In this document: positions 9,070 to 18,303 of the stretch, piece after piece | Layout: the number at the start of each line of letters is the position of its first letter | Numbering within the stretch: position 1 is the first letter of the stretch | NCBI GenBank assembly: GCA_910575495.1 | Contig: CAJTFS010000003.1 | Location: forward strand, 62,001-126,000 | DNA length: 64,000 nt | Direction of reading: 5' to 3' | Source: Bacteroidales bacterium | Lineage (GTDB): Bacteria; Bacteroidota; Bacteroidia; Bacteroidales; Rikenellaceae | The notes under the pieces: model-generated | Told to the model about the DNA's origin: nothing | Seen by the model: only the letters and a program-made list of their open reading frames with translations | The model's database searches: none | Translations under genes and position numbers: made by a program

Positions 9070-10974
9070 CTACGGGCGGGCGTTGCGGCGGAACTCGACG
9101 ACCAGCGACGAACGCGGAGCGACGAACGTGGAATCGCTCACGACGACCGGATTGCCGGTGAGCACATCGCGCCCCTCCGAGGAGAGCGACTCCGTGATTT
9201 CGGCATAGTGCGACCAGGGCACCGCCTTGCGGCCGCGCGAATTGTTGATGAAGACGAAGACCGCATCGCTGTCGTTGTAGCGGAAGTAAGCGTAGGTGTT
9301 GTCGCGCGACGCGAAATGGAGCGTCTGCCCGGAATGGATGACGGGCTTGGTTTTGCGCCAGTTGAAAAGACGGCTCGCATGATCGTACACCTCGGCGGCC
9401 GCGCCCTGCCGCTGAGCCGGATCGAAGAGGTCGACGGCATCGCCCTGCCAGCCTCCGGGGAAGTCGACGCGCAGGCCGCCGTGGCCCTGCGAGAGGTCGG
9501 CCGAGCGGAACATCAGCTCGTCGCCGGCAAAGAGCTGCGGAATGCCGCGCAAGGTGGCCATCAACGTCATGGCGATCTTGACCCGCCCGGCATCGCCGCG
9601 CACGACATCGGCCAGACGCTCGGTGTCGTGGTTGCCCGGGAAGATCATCATGCGCGAAAGGTCGTGGTAGACGAAGTCGTCGGAAAGGGCGTTGTAGACC
9701 CGGATCATGCCCTCGCCCCAGCGGAGCGAATCGGTGGGCAGCGCCGTGCGGACGGCGTCGAGCAACGGAAAGTCCATGATCGAGGGGAGCTGCGAATCGA
9801 AGCCGTCGCGGTTGGGGTTGCCGCCCTGCCAGTAGGCCAGCTGGGGCACGTCGGAGGTCCAGCACTCGCCCACGATGTTGAGACCGGGGTACTCGCGCAG
9901 CACGGCGGCGCACCACTCGCTCATGGGAAGCTTCTCGTTGTAGGGATAGGTGTCGACGCGCAGGCCGTCCAAATCGGCATACTCGATCCACCACACGGCC
10001 CACTGCTGGAAGTAACGCAGCACGAAGGGGTTGTCGAGGTTCATGTCGGGCATCGAACGGTCGAACCACCCGCTCTCCTGCACCCCGAGGTCGTAGCGCG
10101 AGGCATTGGGGTCCATGTTGGTGGAAAAGAGGTTGTTGGTCTGCGTATACTCGGCAAAGCGGTGCACCCAGTCGCCGAAAGGCAGGTCGGCCATCCACCA
10201 GTGGGCTCCGCCGCAGTGGTTGGTGACGATGTCCATGACCGCCTTGAGACCGTGGCGGTGGCAGGCGGCGACATAGTCGCGGTAGAGCTCGTTGGTGCCG
10301 AAACGCGGGTCGATGCGGTAATAGTCGGCGCAGGCGTAGCCGTGGTACGAACCCTCCGGCTCGTTGTCGAGCAGCAGCGGCGTGGCCCATACGGCCGTGG
10401 CACCGAGGCCGGCGATGTAGCCGAGGCGGTCGATCATGCCCTGCAGGTCGCCGCCGTGACGGCCGAAAAAGGCGCTGCGGTCGGCCTTCTCGGCGGTGTC
10501 GGACGTGGAATCGATCGAAGGATCGCCGTCGGCGAAGCGGTCGGGCATGAGCAGATAGATCATATCGGCCGTGGTGAAACTCTGCCGGGCGGCGGAGCCC
10601 TCGCGGCGGGCGGCGATGTCGTAAGGCACCTTGAAAGTCTCGCCCTCGCGCGAGAAGACCAGGTAACGCGTGCCGGGCTCGGCCGTGCGGGCCACCTCGA
10701 CATCGACGAAGAGGTAGTTGGGGCTCTCGGCCTTGTGCACGTCAGCGACGCGCAGGCCCTGCGGCCCTTCGATGCGGACGTCGCAGGCGGCAATGCTGTC
10801 GCCGTGGATCATGAGCTGTAGGGGCGTGCGCATGCCCGTCCACCACGACAGAGGTTCGACATGCGAGATGCGGGCGCCGGCATCGTCGACCGACTGCGGA
10901 TCGAACTGCGGGGCATCGTTGCAGGAGATAGCGGCCATGGCGCAGAGAGAGAGGAGGAAATGAGGAATTTTCAT
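9070..10974 (-). CDS. GH13 alpha-amylase family lipoprotein, neopullulanase-like (SusA-like)
   Basis: A 634-residue glycoside hydrolase family 13 enzyme, last gene of the starch operon. A signal peptide with lipobox (AAISC, Cys about 18) predicts a lipoprotein. An N-terminal beta domain (about 35-130), as in neopullulanases and cyclomaltodextrinases, precedes the (beta/alpha)8 barrel. Barrel motifs are DIVTNH, GLRVDTY (nucleophile Asp), GECW (acid/base Glu) and FPGNHDTERL (third Asp). The architecture fits SusA, which cuts imported maltodextrins, but a lipid anchor differs from a simple periplasmic enzyme. It starts 4 bp after the previous gene stops, so translation is probably coupled. Confidence 0.9.
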   Translation of the reverse strand: MKIPHFLLSLCAMAAISCNDAPQFDPQSVDDAGARISHVEPLSWWTGMRTPLQLMIHGDSIAACDVRIEGPQGLRVADVHKAESPNYLFVDVEVARTAEPGTRYLVFSREGETFKVPYDIAARREGSAARQSFTTADMIYLLMPDRFADGDPSIDSTSDTAEKADRSAFFGRHGGDLQGMIDRLGYIAGLGATAVWATPLLLDNEPEGSYHGYACADYYRIDPRFGTNELYRDYVAACHRHGLKAVMDIVTNHCGGAHWWMADLPFGDWVHRFAEYTQTNNLFSTNMDPNASRYDLGVQESGWFDRSMPDMNLDNPFVLRYFQQWAVWWIEYADLDGLRVDTYPYNEKLPMSEWCAAVLREYPGLNIVGECWTSDVPQLAYWQGGNPNRDGFDSQLPSIMDFPLLDAVRTALPTDSLRWGEGMIRVYNALSDDFVYHDLSRMMIFPGNHDTERLADVVRGDAGRVKIAMTLMATLRGIPQLFAGDELMFRSADLSQGHGGLRVDFPGGWQGDAVDLFDPAQRQGAAAEVYDHASRLFNWRKTKPVIHSGQTLHFASRDNTYAYFRYNDSDAVFVFINNSRGRKAVPWSHYAEITESLSSEGRDVLTGNPVVVSDSTFVAPRSSLVVEFRRNARP

Positions 10975-10978
10975 GGGT

Positions 10979-12268
10979 TCATCGGGTAAGGATCCGGTAG
11001 CTCCAGGGCGCCATGTCCTCGGCGACCTGCTCCGGAAGGTTGTATTCGGCCCCGGTCATCGCATCGGTGTAGGATCCGGCATAGATGCCGGTGCCGTACT
11101 CGGCGCGGATGGCGTAGGGCGACAGGTTCATGATGGCGACGACGCGGTTGTCGGGCGTCTCGCGGACCATCGTCATCAAGCAGTCCTCGGCGTTGTTGCG
11201 GATCTCGATCATCTCGCCGCCCAGCTCGCCCGCCGCGAGCGCGGAGTTGTCATGGCGCAAGGCGGCAAGGCGCCGGTAGAAGCGGGTGAAGCCGTTGACC
11301 TCGTAGGAAGCGATCGGATCGCGGTCGAAGAAAGCGAACGAATGGTCGTAACCGACCTCCTGGCCGGTGTAGATGAGGGGCAGGCCGCGCGGCACGACGA
11401 ACGAGAAGACGGCCATGGCCTCGCGGGCCTCGCCGAAGCGGTCGAACTCGGAGCCCGACCACGAATTCTCGTCGTGGTTGGAAGTGAACGCCAGCCGCAT
11501 GGCCGAACGGGGATAGCGCCCGCGATCGGCATAGATATAATCGCGCAGGGCGGTGACGCGGGTGCGCTGCTGCGCGACGTCGACCATCAGGTGGTGCATC
11601 TCCCAGGCGTAGCAGGCGTCGAAAGCGCCCTCGTCGAAGAGATCGGTCTCTTCGGCCTCGGCCAGCATGAAAAGGTCGGGCTTGGTGCGCTTGAGCCGCC
11701 GCACGGTGGTGTTCCAGAACTCCACGGGCACCAACATGGCCATATCGCAGCGGAAGCCGTCGACGCCGTGGTCGCGCAGCCAGAACTCCATGGCGTCGGC
11801 CTGGGCGTCCCAGACGGCGCGGTTGGAGTAGTCGAGCTTGGCCGTATCGCTCCAGTCCCAGGGCACGGCGGGGCGTCCCTCGCTGTCGTAGACGTAGAAA
11901 TCGGGATGCTCCGTGATCCAGCGTGCATCGCGCGCCGTATGGTTGGCCACCCAGTCGAGCAGGACCTTCATGCCGAGGCGGTGGGCCTCCGACACGAAAG
12001 CGTCGAAATCCTCCATCGACCCCAACTCGGGATTGACGGCGCAATAGTCGCGGATCGAGTAGTAGGACCCCAGCGACCCTTTGCGGCCCTCGGCGCCGAT
12101 GGGATGCACGGGCATGAGCCACACGACGTCGACACCCAGGTCGCGCAAGAAAGCGAGCCGCGAAGCGGCGGCGCGCAGGGTGCCCTCGTGCGTGAGCTGG
12201 CGCACGTTCATTTCGTAGAGGACGGACCGGTAACTCCAGTCGGGATGCAGCATAACGGAAGAATTCAT
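10979..12268 (-). CDS. GH13 alpha-amylase family enzyme, probably cytoplasmic
   Basis: A 429-residue GH13 enzyme with no signal peptide (starts MNSSVMLHPDW), so probably cytoplasmic. Motifs are VDVVWLMPVHP, DWVANHT, GVDGFRCDMA (nucleophile Asp), MLAEAEE (acid/base Glu) and FTSNHDENSW (third Asp). It is clearly paralogous to the next gene upstream: both share VWLMPVHPIG.EGRKG.LGSYY and the end of the barrel. The two probably arose by tandem duplication, and one copy lost or gained its export signal. Its job would be to trim imported maltodextrin so that maltose phosphorylase can act. The 141-bp gap before it contains a 23-bp inverted repeat. Confidence 0.9.
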   Translation of the reverse strand: MNSSVMLHPDWSYRSVLYEMNVRQLTHEGTLRAAASRLAFLRDLGVDVVWLMPVHPIGAEGRKGSLGSYYSIRDYCAVNPELGSMEDFDAFVSEAHRLGMKVLLDWVANHTARDARWITEHPDFYVYDSEGRPAVPWDWSDTAKLDYSNRAVWDAQADAMEFWLRDHGVDGFRCDMAMLVPVEFWNTTVRRLKRTKPDLFMLAEAEETDLFDEGAFDACYAWEMHHLMVDVAQQRTRVTALRDYIYADRGRYPRSAMRLAFTSNHDENSWSGSEFDRFGEAREAMAVFSFVVPRGLPLIYTGQEVGYDHSFAFFDRDPIASYEVNGFTRFYRRLAALRHDNSALAAGELGGEMIEIRNNAEDCLMTMVRETPDNRVVAIMNLSPYAIRAEYGTGIYAGSYTDAMTGAEYNLPEQVAEDMAPWSYRILTR

Positions 12269-12404
12269 AATTCAGAATGCACTATTCACAATTATTTTAC
12301 AAGTAAACAAGGAGACCGAAAAACGCCCCGTCATAGCACTCCTTGAAACGATATGTTCGACTCTACAGGCAGCATGGGAACTTATGAATAGTGCATTCCG
12401 AATT
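12269..12404. repeat. inverted repeat flanking the spacer between two GH13 genes
   Basis: Arms at 12269-12291 and 12382-12404 are complementary at 21 of 23 positions (both contain GAATGCACTATTCA) and enclose about 90 bp. Heptads of the AATTCAT/AATTCAC type border both arms. No target-site duplication was established. Confidence 0.7.
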
Positions 12405-12409
12405 GTGAA

Positions 12410-13750
12410 TTAAAAAGCACTATTCACCAATATAGCGTACTCCCACGGTGCGAGCGCGAACTCCTCGCCGGCGACGATCGAGCGGGGCTCTCCGGTCAGG
12501 GCGTCGGTGAAGTCGCCGGCGACCTCGACGGTGGGGATCACCGCCTGCGGCTCGGCCGAGAGGTTGAAGAAACAGACGACCTTGTTGTCGCCGAGGATGC
12601 GCGTGAAAGCCATGATGTCGGCCACGGCGCCGCCCATATAGGCCATTTCGCCGCCCTTGCCGCCCGACGCGAGCGCGGGGTTGGCATGGCGCATGGCGTT
12701 GAGCCGCGTGTAGAACTCCGTCCACTCGTTGGGCTCCCAGGCGGGCATGGGGTCTTTCTCGAAGAACTCGAAGCGGTGGTCGTAACCGACCTCCTGGCCG
12801 GTGTAGATGAGCGGCATGCTCTGCGGCAGGACGTAAGTGAGCGCAGCCATGGTTGCGGCGGCATCGCCCATGCGCTCGAACTCGGTGCCGGCCCACGAAT
12901 TCTCGTCGTGGTTGGAGGTGAACATCATCCGGTGAGCCGAGGCGAGGTAACGCTCGCTATCGGCCTGAAGGTATGCACGCAGATCGACGGCCGACTTGTC
13001 GCCCCGGGCGATGGCGTTGAGCAGATGGTGCAGCTCCCAGGCATAGGTGGCGTCGAAGCCGTCGGCATGGAACTGCGGACCCTCGGCCTCGGCCAGCAGG
13101 AACAGATCGGGGCGCACGGCGCGCAGGCGCACGAAAGCATCGGTCCAGAAGTCGTCGGGCATCTCCTTGGCGGCATCGCAGCGGAAGCCGTCGACGCCCT
13201 TGTCGGTCCAGAACTTCAGCACGTCGAACATAGCCTCGCGCACGGCAGGCGTGGCGTAGTTGAGCTTGGCGATGTCGGTCCAGTCGTACTGTACGACGGG
13301 AACTCCGGTCGAATCGCGCACGTACCACTCGGCGGGCATCTCCGTCACCCACGCATGGTCGGGCGAGGTGTGGTTGGCCACATAGTCGAGGATGACGCGC
13401 ATGCCCAGCTTGTGGGCGCGGTCGAGGAACCGCTCGAAATCGGCCATCGTACCGAACTCGGGGTTGATGGCGCGGTAGTCGCGGATGGCGTAGTAGGAAC
13501 CCAAGGTGCCCTTGCGGCCCTCGACGCCGATGGGATGCACGGGCATGAGCCACACGATGTCGACGCCCAGGTCGCGCAAGGCCGGCAGGCGCTCCTCGGC
13601 GGCGGCGAAGGTGCCGGCCGGGGTGAACTGGCGCACGTTGAGCTCGTAGATCACGGCATTGTCGCGCCACGCATCGGAGGCGGACCCGGAGGTGCAGGCG
13701 GCCGCAGCGAGAAGCAGGACCCCAAGCAGCAGGTTCAGAAGTCGTTTCAT
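12410..13750 (-). CDS. GH13 alpha-amylase family lipoprotein
   Basis: A 446-residue GH13 enzyme with a lipoprotein signal (LLLAAAACTS, Cys about 19), so anchored in the periplasm or at the surface. Motifs are VDIVWLMPVHP, DYVANHTS, GVDGFRCDAA (nucleophile), LLAEAEG (acid/base) and FTSNHDENSW (third acid). It is the exported paralogue of the signal-less enzyme encoded immediately downstream. The start at 13750 (MKRLLNLLLG) lies 4 bp after the stop of the preceding GH13 gene, suggesting coupled translation. Substrate length preference cannot be judged from sequence. Confidence 0.9.
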   Translation of the reverse strand: MKRLLNLLLGVLLLAAAACTSGSASDAWRDNAVIYELNVRQFTPAGTFAAAEERLPALRDLGVDIVWLMPVHPIGVEGRKGTLGSYYAIRDYRAINPEFGTMADFERFLDRAHKLGMRVILDYVANHTSPDHAWVTEMPAEWYVRDSTGVPVVQYDWTDIAKLNYATPAVREAMFDVLKFWTDKGVDGFRCDAAKEMPDDFWTDAFVRLRAVRPDLFLLAEAEGPQFHADGFDATYAWELHHLLNAIARGDKSAVDLRAYLQADSERYLASAHRMMFTSNHDENSWAGTEFERMGDAAATMAALTYVLPQSMPLIYTGQEVGYDHRFEFFEKDPMPAWEPNEWTEFYTRLNAMRHANPALASGGKGGEMAYMGGAVADIMAFTRILGDNKVVCFFNLSAEPQAVIPTVEVAGDFTDALTGEPRSIVAGEEFALAPWEYAILVNSAF

Positions 13751-13754
13751 GGTT

Positions 13755-15854
13755 TTATTCGGTTTTGGTCAGTATTTCGAATCCGTGGGCCGGGAGCTCT
13801 ACGACGAGCTCACCCGCGGGCGTGAGGCCGAAACCGGCCCCAAAGTTAGCTTTAAATTTCGTATTTCCGGCAAAAAGGGCGGGAAGAGCCGATGCAACGC
13901 GCTGCGGCCGGTCGCCGAAGTTGAGCGCGACGAAGACCCATTCGCCCATGTAGACGCGGGCGAAGAGCCACACGTCGTCGGTGAGGGCCAGCGTGGTCAT
14001 GTCGCCGTACAGAAGCGGCATCGACGTGCGGCGCAGGTGCGTGAGGGCGCCGGTGAGGCGCCGGACGGTCTGTTCGTCGGGCGTGTAGCCGCCGAAGCGC
14101 ATCATGCGGCGGTTGTCGGGGTCGTTGCCGCCGGGCTCGCCGTACTCGTCGCCCTGGTAGATGCAGGGGACGCCGGGAAGGGTGCAGTTGAGGGCCTCGA
14201 CCAGGGCGAGCTTGCGGTAACCCACGGGGTCGCCGACGCCTACTTCACGCGTCCAGCCGGCGAGCTTGTGGTCCTCGTCGGGCGAGAGGGCGCCGCCGGC
14301 CAGCGAGACCAGACGCGCCTTGTCGTGGTTGCCCGTGATGTTGCCCATGGTGTGGTGGGCGCCGTAGACCGCGAGCGAACGGTCGACCTCGGCGGCCAGG
14401 TCGCGTACGGAACGGCCGCGCACCGCGACGTCGAGCGCCGTATGGTAGACGTTGAAGTCGAACTGGGCGTCGATCATGCCGCTGCGGACGTAGGAGGAGA
14501 TCAGCTCGGGCGACCCGTAGGTCTCGCCGATCTGCCACAGGCTGCGGTCGGGGAAGCGGCTCTTCATCTTGCGGCCGAGCATGCGCCAGTAATTTTCGGG
14601 AATGTGCTTGCAGGCGTCGTGGCGGAAGCCGTCGAGGTCGTATTCGGCGATCCAATACAAGGCCGAATCGGTCATGGGTCCGCACACCTCCTCGCGCTCG
14701 AGGTCGAGCGTCGGGATGTGCTCGTCGAACCAGGTGGTGAGGCGCTCGTCGTCCCACAATCCGAGGTTCTTGCGGCCGTCGGCAAGGTAGAGGGGCGTCA
14801 CCCAGTCGGGATGGGCCTGCAAGACGGGCGACCGGAGATGGAGATGGTTGGCCACGTAGTCGAGGATGACATTCATGCCGCGGGCATGGGCCGCATCGAG
14901 CAACTCGCGGAACTCGTCGGGCGTGCCGAAACGGTCGTCGAGCTGCGTGGTGTAGACGGGCCAGTAGCCATGGTAACCCGAAAAACGGGTGAAAGGCTCC
15001 TTGTTGAGTCCCCAGGCGTCGCGCGGGTTCTGCGTGACGGGCGAAATCCAGAGCGTCGAGATGCCGAGCGAATCGAAGAAACCGGCCTCGATCCGGTCGG
15101 TGATACCGCGCAGATCGCCGCCCTGGTAGTCGACCTGCGGCAGCACGTCGGACCGGCGGAGGGGCGCATCGTTGGCAGGATTGCCGTTGTCGAAACGGTC
15201 GATCATCAACGAATAGAGCACCTGCGCCTGCCGGTCGCGGCGGTTGAGCCGTGCGGCGTCGGAGACGGGCCGCCCCTTATCGAGCGGGAGGAGCAGGTCG
15301 TTGAAGCGGGCGTCGTCCGAAGCGGCGAAGACCCGCAGCCACGAACGGTCCGCATCGGCGGCATCGGCGGGCAGCAGGACCTCTGCCCCCCTGTCGCTTA
15401 TGGAGACATACTCGTCGGGCAGGCGGCAGTTCTGCCACAAAGCCACGACCTGCCGCGGCGCCTGCGAAGTTTTCACCTGTATTCTTGAGCCGTCGCATCC
15501 CTCGGAGAAGGCCCAGGCATCGGACACCCGCTCGCCGCCGAGGGCGACGACGGAGAGACAATGGCCGCCGGTCCATGCCTCGAAAGTGGCGACGAACGGC
15601 CCCTCGGGCGCGGTGACGACGAATTCGGCCCAGCCGTCGGCAGCCGGCTCGATGCCGAGCTCGGACGAAGTGACCGAATCGGCCCGCTCCCACTGCGGGA
15701 GGTAGTCGGTCAGAAACAACCGGTTGGCGCCGGGCTGCAACCGGGCCGGCACGATGGGCTCGGCATTGCCGGCGGCAGGCGCATCGGCGAAGCTATGCGA
15801 GCGGCAGCCGCCAAAGGCAGCGGCAGCCAACAGAAAAAGGAAAATCCGTTTCAT
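13755..15854 (-). CDS. GH13 alpha-amylase family lipoprotein with N-terminal beta domain
   Basis: A 699-residue GH13 enzyme. Residues 1-19 form a lipoprotein signal (AAAFGGCRS). A beta-rich domain of about 170 residues precedes the catalytic barrel, which starts near VLYSLMIDRFDNGN. Motifs are DYVANH, DGFRHDACKH (nucleophile Asp), IGETYG (acid/base Glu) and TGNHDKARL (third Asp). A C-terminal beta domain ends the protein. The ATG at 15854 (MKRIFLF) is preferred over a TTG nine bases upstream, and it leaves 9 bp to the stop of the SusG-like gene. It probably acts on starch or pullulan-type chains outside the inner membrane. Confidence 0.9.
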   Translation of the reverse strand: MKRIFLFLLAAAAFGGCRSHSFADAPAAGNAEPIVPARLQPGANRLFLTDYLPQWERADSVTSSELGIEPAADGWAEFVVTAPEGPFVATFEAWTGGHCLSVVALGGERVSDAWAFSEGCDGSRIQVKTSQAPRQVVALWQNCRLPDEYVSISDRGAEVLLPADAADADRSWLRVFAASDDARFNDLLLPLDKGRPVSDAARLNRRDRQAQVLYSLMIDRFDNGNPANDAPLRRSDVLPQVDYQGGDLRGITDRIEAGFFDSLGISTLWISPVTQNPRDAWGLNKEPFTRFSGYHGYWPVYTTQLDDRFGTPDEFRELLDAAHARGMNVILDYVANHLHLRSPVLQAHPDWVTPLYLADGRKNLGLWDDERLTTWFDEHIPTLDLEREEVCGPMTDSALYWIAEYDLDGFRHDACKHIPENYWRMLGRKMKSRFPDRSLWQIGETYGSPELISSYVRSGMIDAQFDFNVYHTALDVAVRGRSVRDLAAEVDRSLAVYGAHHTMGNITGNHDKARLVSLAGGALSPDEDHKLAGWTREVGVGDPVGYRKLALVEALNCTLPGVPCIYQGDEYGEPGGNDPDNRRMMRFGGYTPDEQTVRRLTGALTHLRRTSMPLLYGDMTTLALTDDVWLFARVYMGEWVFVALNFGDRPQRVASALPALFAGNTKFKANFGAGFGLTPAGELVVELPAHGFEILTKTE

Positions 15855-15863
15855 GGAGTACAA

Positions 15864-18155
15864 CTATTTCAACAGGAGAACGACCGACGCATAGCCGCCC
15901 AGCCGCACCGACGAAGCGTCGCCGAATGAACCCGAAACGCTGTTGAGCGTGGCGACGGCCTTGTCGACGGCATCGGTGAGCGGAAGGCTGACGGAAGACG
16001 ACGAAAAATTGTGAAGCACGAGCATGCGCTGGTCGCCCTCGGTGCGGTACCAGGCGGCGATCTGCCGGTACTGCGTATTGTCGGCGTTGTAGACCAGATG
16101 CTCGGTCATAGCACCCATGGCCAAGGCGGGATAGGTGTTGCGCAGGGCGCCGAACGTGCGGTAGACGTGCAGGATCGACTCCGCATCGGCCTCCTGCGCC
16201 GCAACGTCGGCCACCGCCTTCATGCCGGCGAAGACCTTCGCAGCGTCGACAGGCTCGGGGGTATGGGTGTCGCCCCACTTCATGGGATGACGGACATACT
16301 CGTCGCCGCTCTCCTTGGTGCCGACGAAACCCAACTCTTCGCCCTGATAAACGTAGGGCGAACCGCACGAAGTGAGGAGCACGGCACCGGCCAGCTTGGC
16401 TTTGGCGACGGAGCCCTTCAACTCCGAAAGGGCGCGGTCTTCGTCGTGGTTGGAGAGCTTGGTGGCCTCGATGAAGTCGGGCCGCACCTTGGCGTAGAGC
16501 TCACGGTAAGAGAGGATGTCGCGGGCGAAATAACACCCGGTGGAGGTGTTGAGCGCATCGCGGAGCCGCCACCAGTAATCGAACTCGAAAAAGGCGGGCA
16601 GTCCGAGGTAATAGGGCGCCACGCGGTCGTGGCTGTCGTACATCTCGCCCACCATGTAGATGTCGCCGTCGGGATGGAGGGTGCGGTAACGGGCGTTGAC
16701 CTCGTCGTAAAAAGCTTTCCAGAACCGGGGGTTCTCGTCGGAATAGGCATTGTGATAGACGTGCTTGGCGCCGTCGAGACGCAGGCCGTCGATGCCCAGG
16801 CCGATCCACTTGGCGGCCGACTTGCAGACGGCCTTGAAGGCGGGCGACTCGGCGCACGCATCGGCCGGACCGTAGTTGAGATCGGCGAACCACGAAGTCC
16901 AGAAATGGGAGTGGTACATGACCGACGACATGTAGGGCATCAGCACGTCGGCGGGATCGGCCGAAGCCGTGTTGGCGACGAGCGTCATAGGCTCGCCCCA
17001 CGCGATCGTATTGCTGCCGGCGGCGGCGCCGAACTTGGTGCCGGCGGTCCAGGCCGTGGCGGAGGTGCGGATGAGGAAGCCCCACGACGAATCGAATGCG
17101 AGAGACAAGGTATAGAGGCCGCTGCCGGCATCGTAGAACTCGACGCACCGGCCCGGGTCGCCGAGAAAGAGATATTTGCCGCTCGACGGCGTGCCGGAAT
17201 TCTCGACGGCGCCGACCTGCTCGACCGTGACGGTCTTCCGGTTCCAGTCGAGCGTGAACTTCACGTTGGGCGTCGCGTCGCCCCCGCAGACGGCCGTGAA
17301 CCACTGGCCGGCATCGTAACCGGCGGCGCCCTCGGAAGCAATCGTCGGAATCTTGCCGTCCCGGATGTCCTGCCGGGGGTTGTCGGAGAAGACGTAATAG
17401 TCGCGGCAGGGGCTGTCGGGATTGCGCACGGCATCGAGGAACCACGGATGCTGCTTGCCGGTATGGTTGATGACGTAGTCCATGTAGATCCTGATGCCGC
17501 GGGCGTGGGCAGCGTCGATCAACGCCTTGAAGTCGGCCTCGGTACCGAAACGCGGATCGAGAGCCTCGTAGTCCTCGACGTCGTAGCCGTGGTAGGAAGC
17601 AGCGGGATGGGCAGGCGAGAGCCACAGGGCGCCGACACCCATGGCATCGAGATAATCGAGCTTGTCGGCGATGCCGCGGAAGTCGCCCACGCCGTCGCCG
17701 TCGGAATCGGCGAAGGCGTAGATCAGAATCTGGTAAGTGATGTCGGCGCGTTTGCGGCCGTCCCACGGCTCGGGATCGACGGCGAGCTGCTCGGCGGCCA
17801 TGTCCGACTGAACGACGGAGACGACGACCGGCTCGGCGCCCTCGGCGCTGAGGGTGAGCTGGGTGGAGCGCGGAGCGCCCGAGGTGTTGGCAGCAACCGA
17901 GACCCGCACGCTGCGGTCGCCCGAGCCCGACGACACGTCGGTCTGGCACCAGGCATCGGCGGCGGCGATCATCCATTTAGAGGCGGTGGATTTCACTTCG
18001 AGCGACTGCACGTCGCTGTCGGCGAAGAACTCCAGGCCGGCGGGCGAAGCCGAGAGGACGACGGAGCCGCCGTCGGAACCCGCCGGGTCGCTGCTGCAAG
18101 CGCCGGCGAAGCCGAGCAGGCAGAGCACGAGCAAAAAGGCGAAGAAACGTTTCAT
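15864..18155 (-). CDS. susG: SusG-like surface alpha-amylase with BACON and CBM58-like insert
   Basis: A 763-residue GH13 lipoprotein (lipobox FAGAC, Cys20). Residues about 33-117 form a BACON-type Ig domain, which B. thetaiotaomicron SusG lacks. The barrel starts near residue 133. Nucleophile Asp461 is in GIDGLRLDGAK and acid/base Glu504 in VGEMYDS; the third Asp is in LSNHDEDRA. Between DYVINH and the nucleophile, about residues 290-405 form a beta-rich insert with aromatic residues in the same place as the CBM58 of SusG. Its position directly after susE fits the surface starch-cutting enzyme. The start at 18155 (MKRFFAF) is preferred because residues further upstream do not resemble a signal peptide. 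Confidence 0.88.
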   Translation of the reverse strand: MKRFFAFLLVLCLLGFAGACSSDPAGSDGGSVVLSASPAGLEFFADSDVQSLEVKSTASKWMIAAADAWCQTDVSSGSGDRSVRVSVAANTSGAPRSTQLTLSAEGAEPVVVSVVQSDMAAEQLAVDPEPWDGRKRADITYQILIYAFADSDGDGVGDFRGIADKLDYLDAMGVGALWLSPAHPAASYHGYDVEDYEALDPRFGTEADFKALIDAAHARGIRIYMDYVINHTGKQHPWFLDAVRNPDSPCRDYYVFSDNPRQDIRDGKIPTIASEGAAGYDAGQWFTAVCGGDATPNVKFTLDWNRKTVTVEQVGAVENSGTPSSGKYLFLGDPGRCVEFYDAGSGLYTLSLAFDSSWGFLIRTSATAWTAGTKFGAAAGSNTIAWGEPMTLVANTASADPADVLMPYMSSVMYHSHFWTSWFADLNYGPADACAESPAFKAVCKSAAKWIGLGIDGLRLDGAKHVYHNAYSDENPRFWKAFYDEVNARYRTLHPDGDIYMVGEMYDSHDRVAPYYLGLPAFFEFDYWWRLRDALNTSTGCYFARDILSYRELYAKVRPDFIEATKLSNHDEDRALSELKGSVAKAKLAGAVLLTSCGSPYVYQGEELGFVGTKESGDEYVRHPMKWGDTHTPEPVDAAKVFAGMKAVADVAAQEADAESILHVYRTFGALRNTYPALAMGAMTEHLVYNADNTQYRQIAAWYRTEGDQRMLVLHNFSSSSVSLPLTDAVDKAVATLNSVSGSFGDASSVRLGGYASVVLLLK

Positions 18156-18187
18156 GTTTTTGGACGAATAGCGGTTGGAGGTCGGAA

Positions 18188-18261
18188 GAGGAGCGGGCCG
18201 CACCCGGATGGGAACGGCCCGCTCCTCCGCAGCGACCGGAGGGTCGGTCAAAACCCTCCGG
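18188..18261. promoter_or_regulatory. two strong hairpins between susE-like and susG-like genes
   Basis: A 13-bp perfect stem (18188-18200 with 18215-18227), extendable inside its loop by CCC/GGG, is followed by an 8-bp stem (18236-18243 with 18254-18261). Neither has a clear U-tract. They could stabilise the upstream mRNA or reduce read-through between the binding-protein genes and the amylase genes. Confidence 0.65.
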
Positions 18262-18303
18262 CCTGTATGGCGACGGCGCGAAGCGGCCGTCGGAAGATGC
18301 TCG

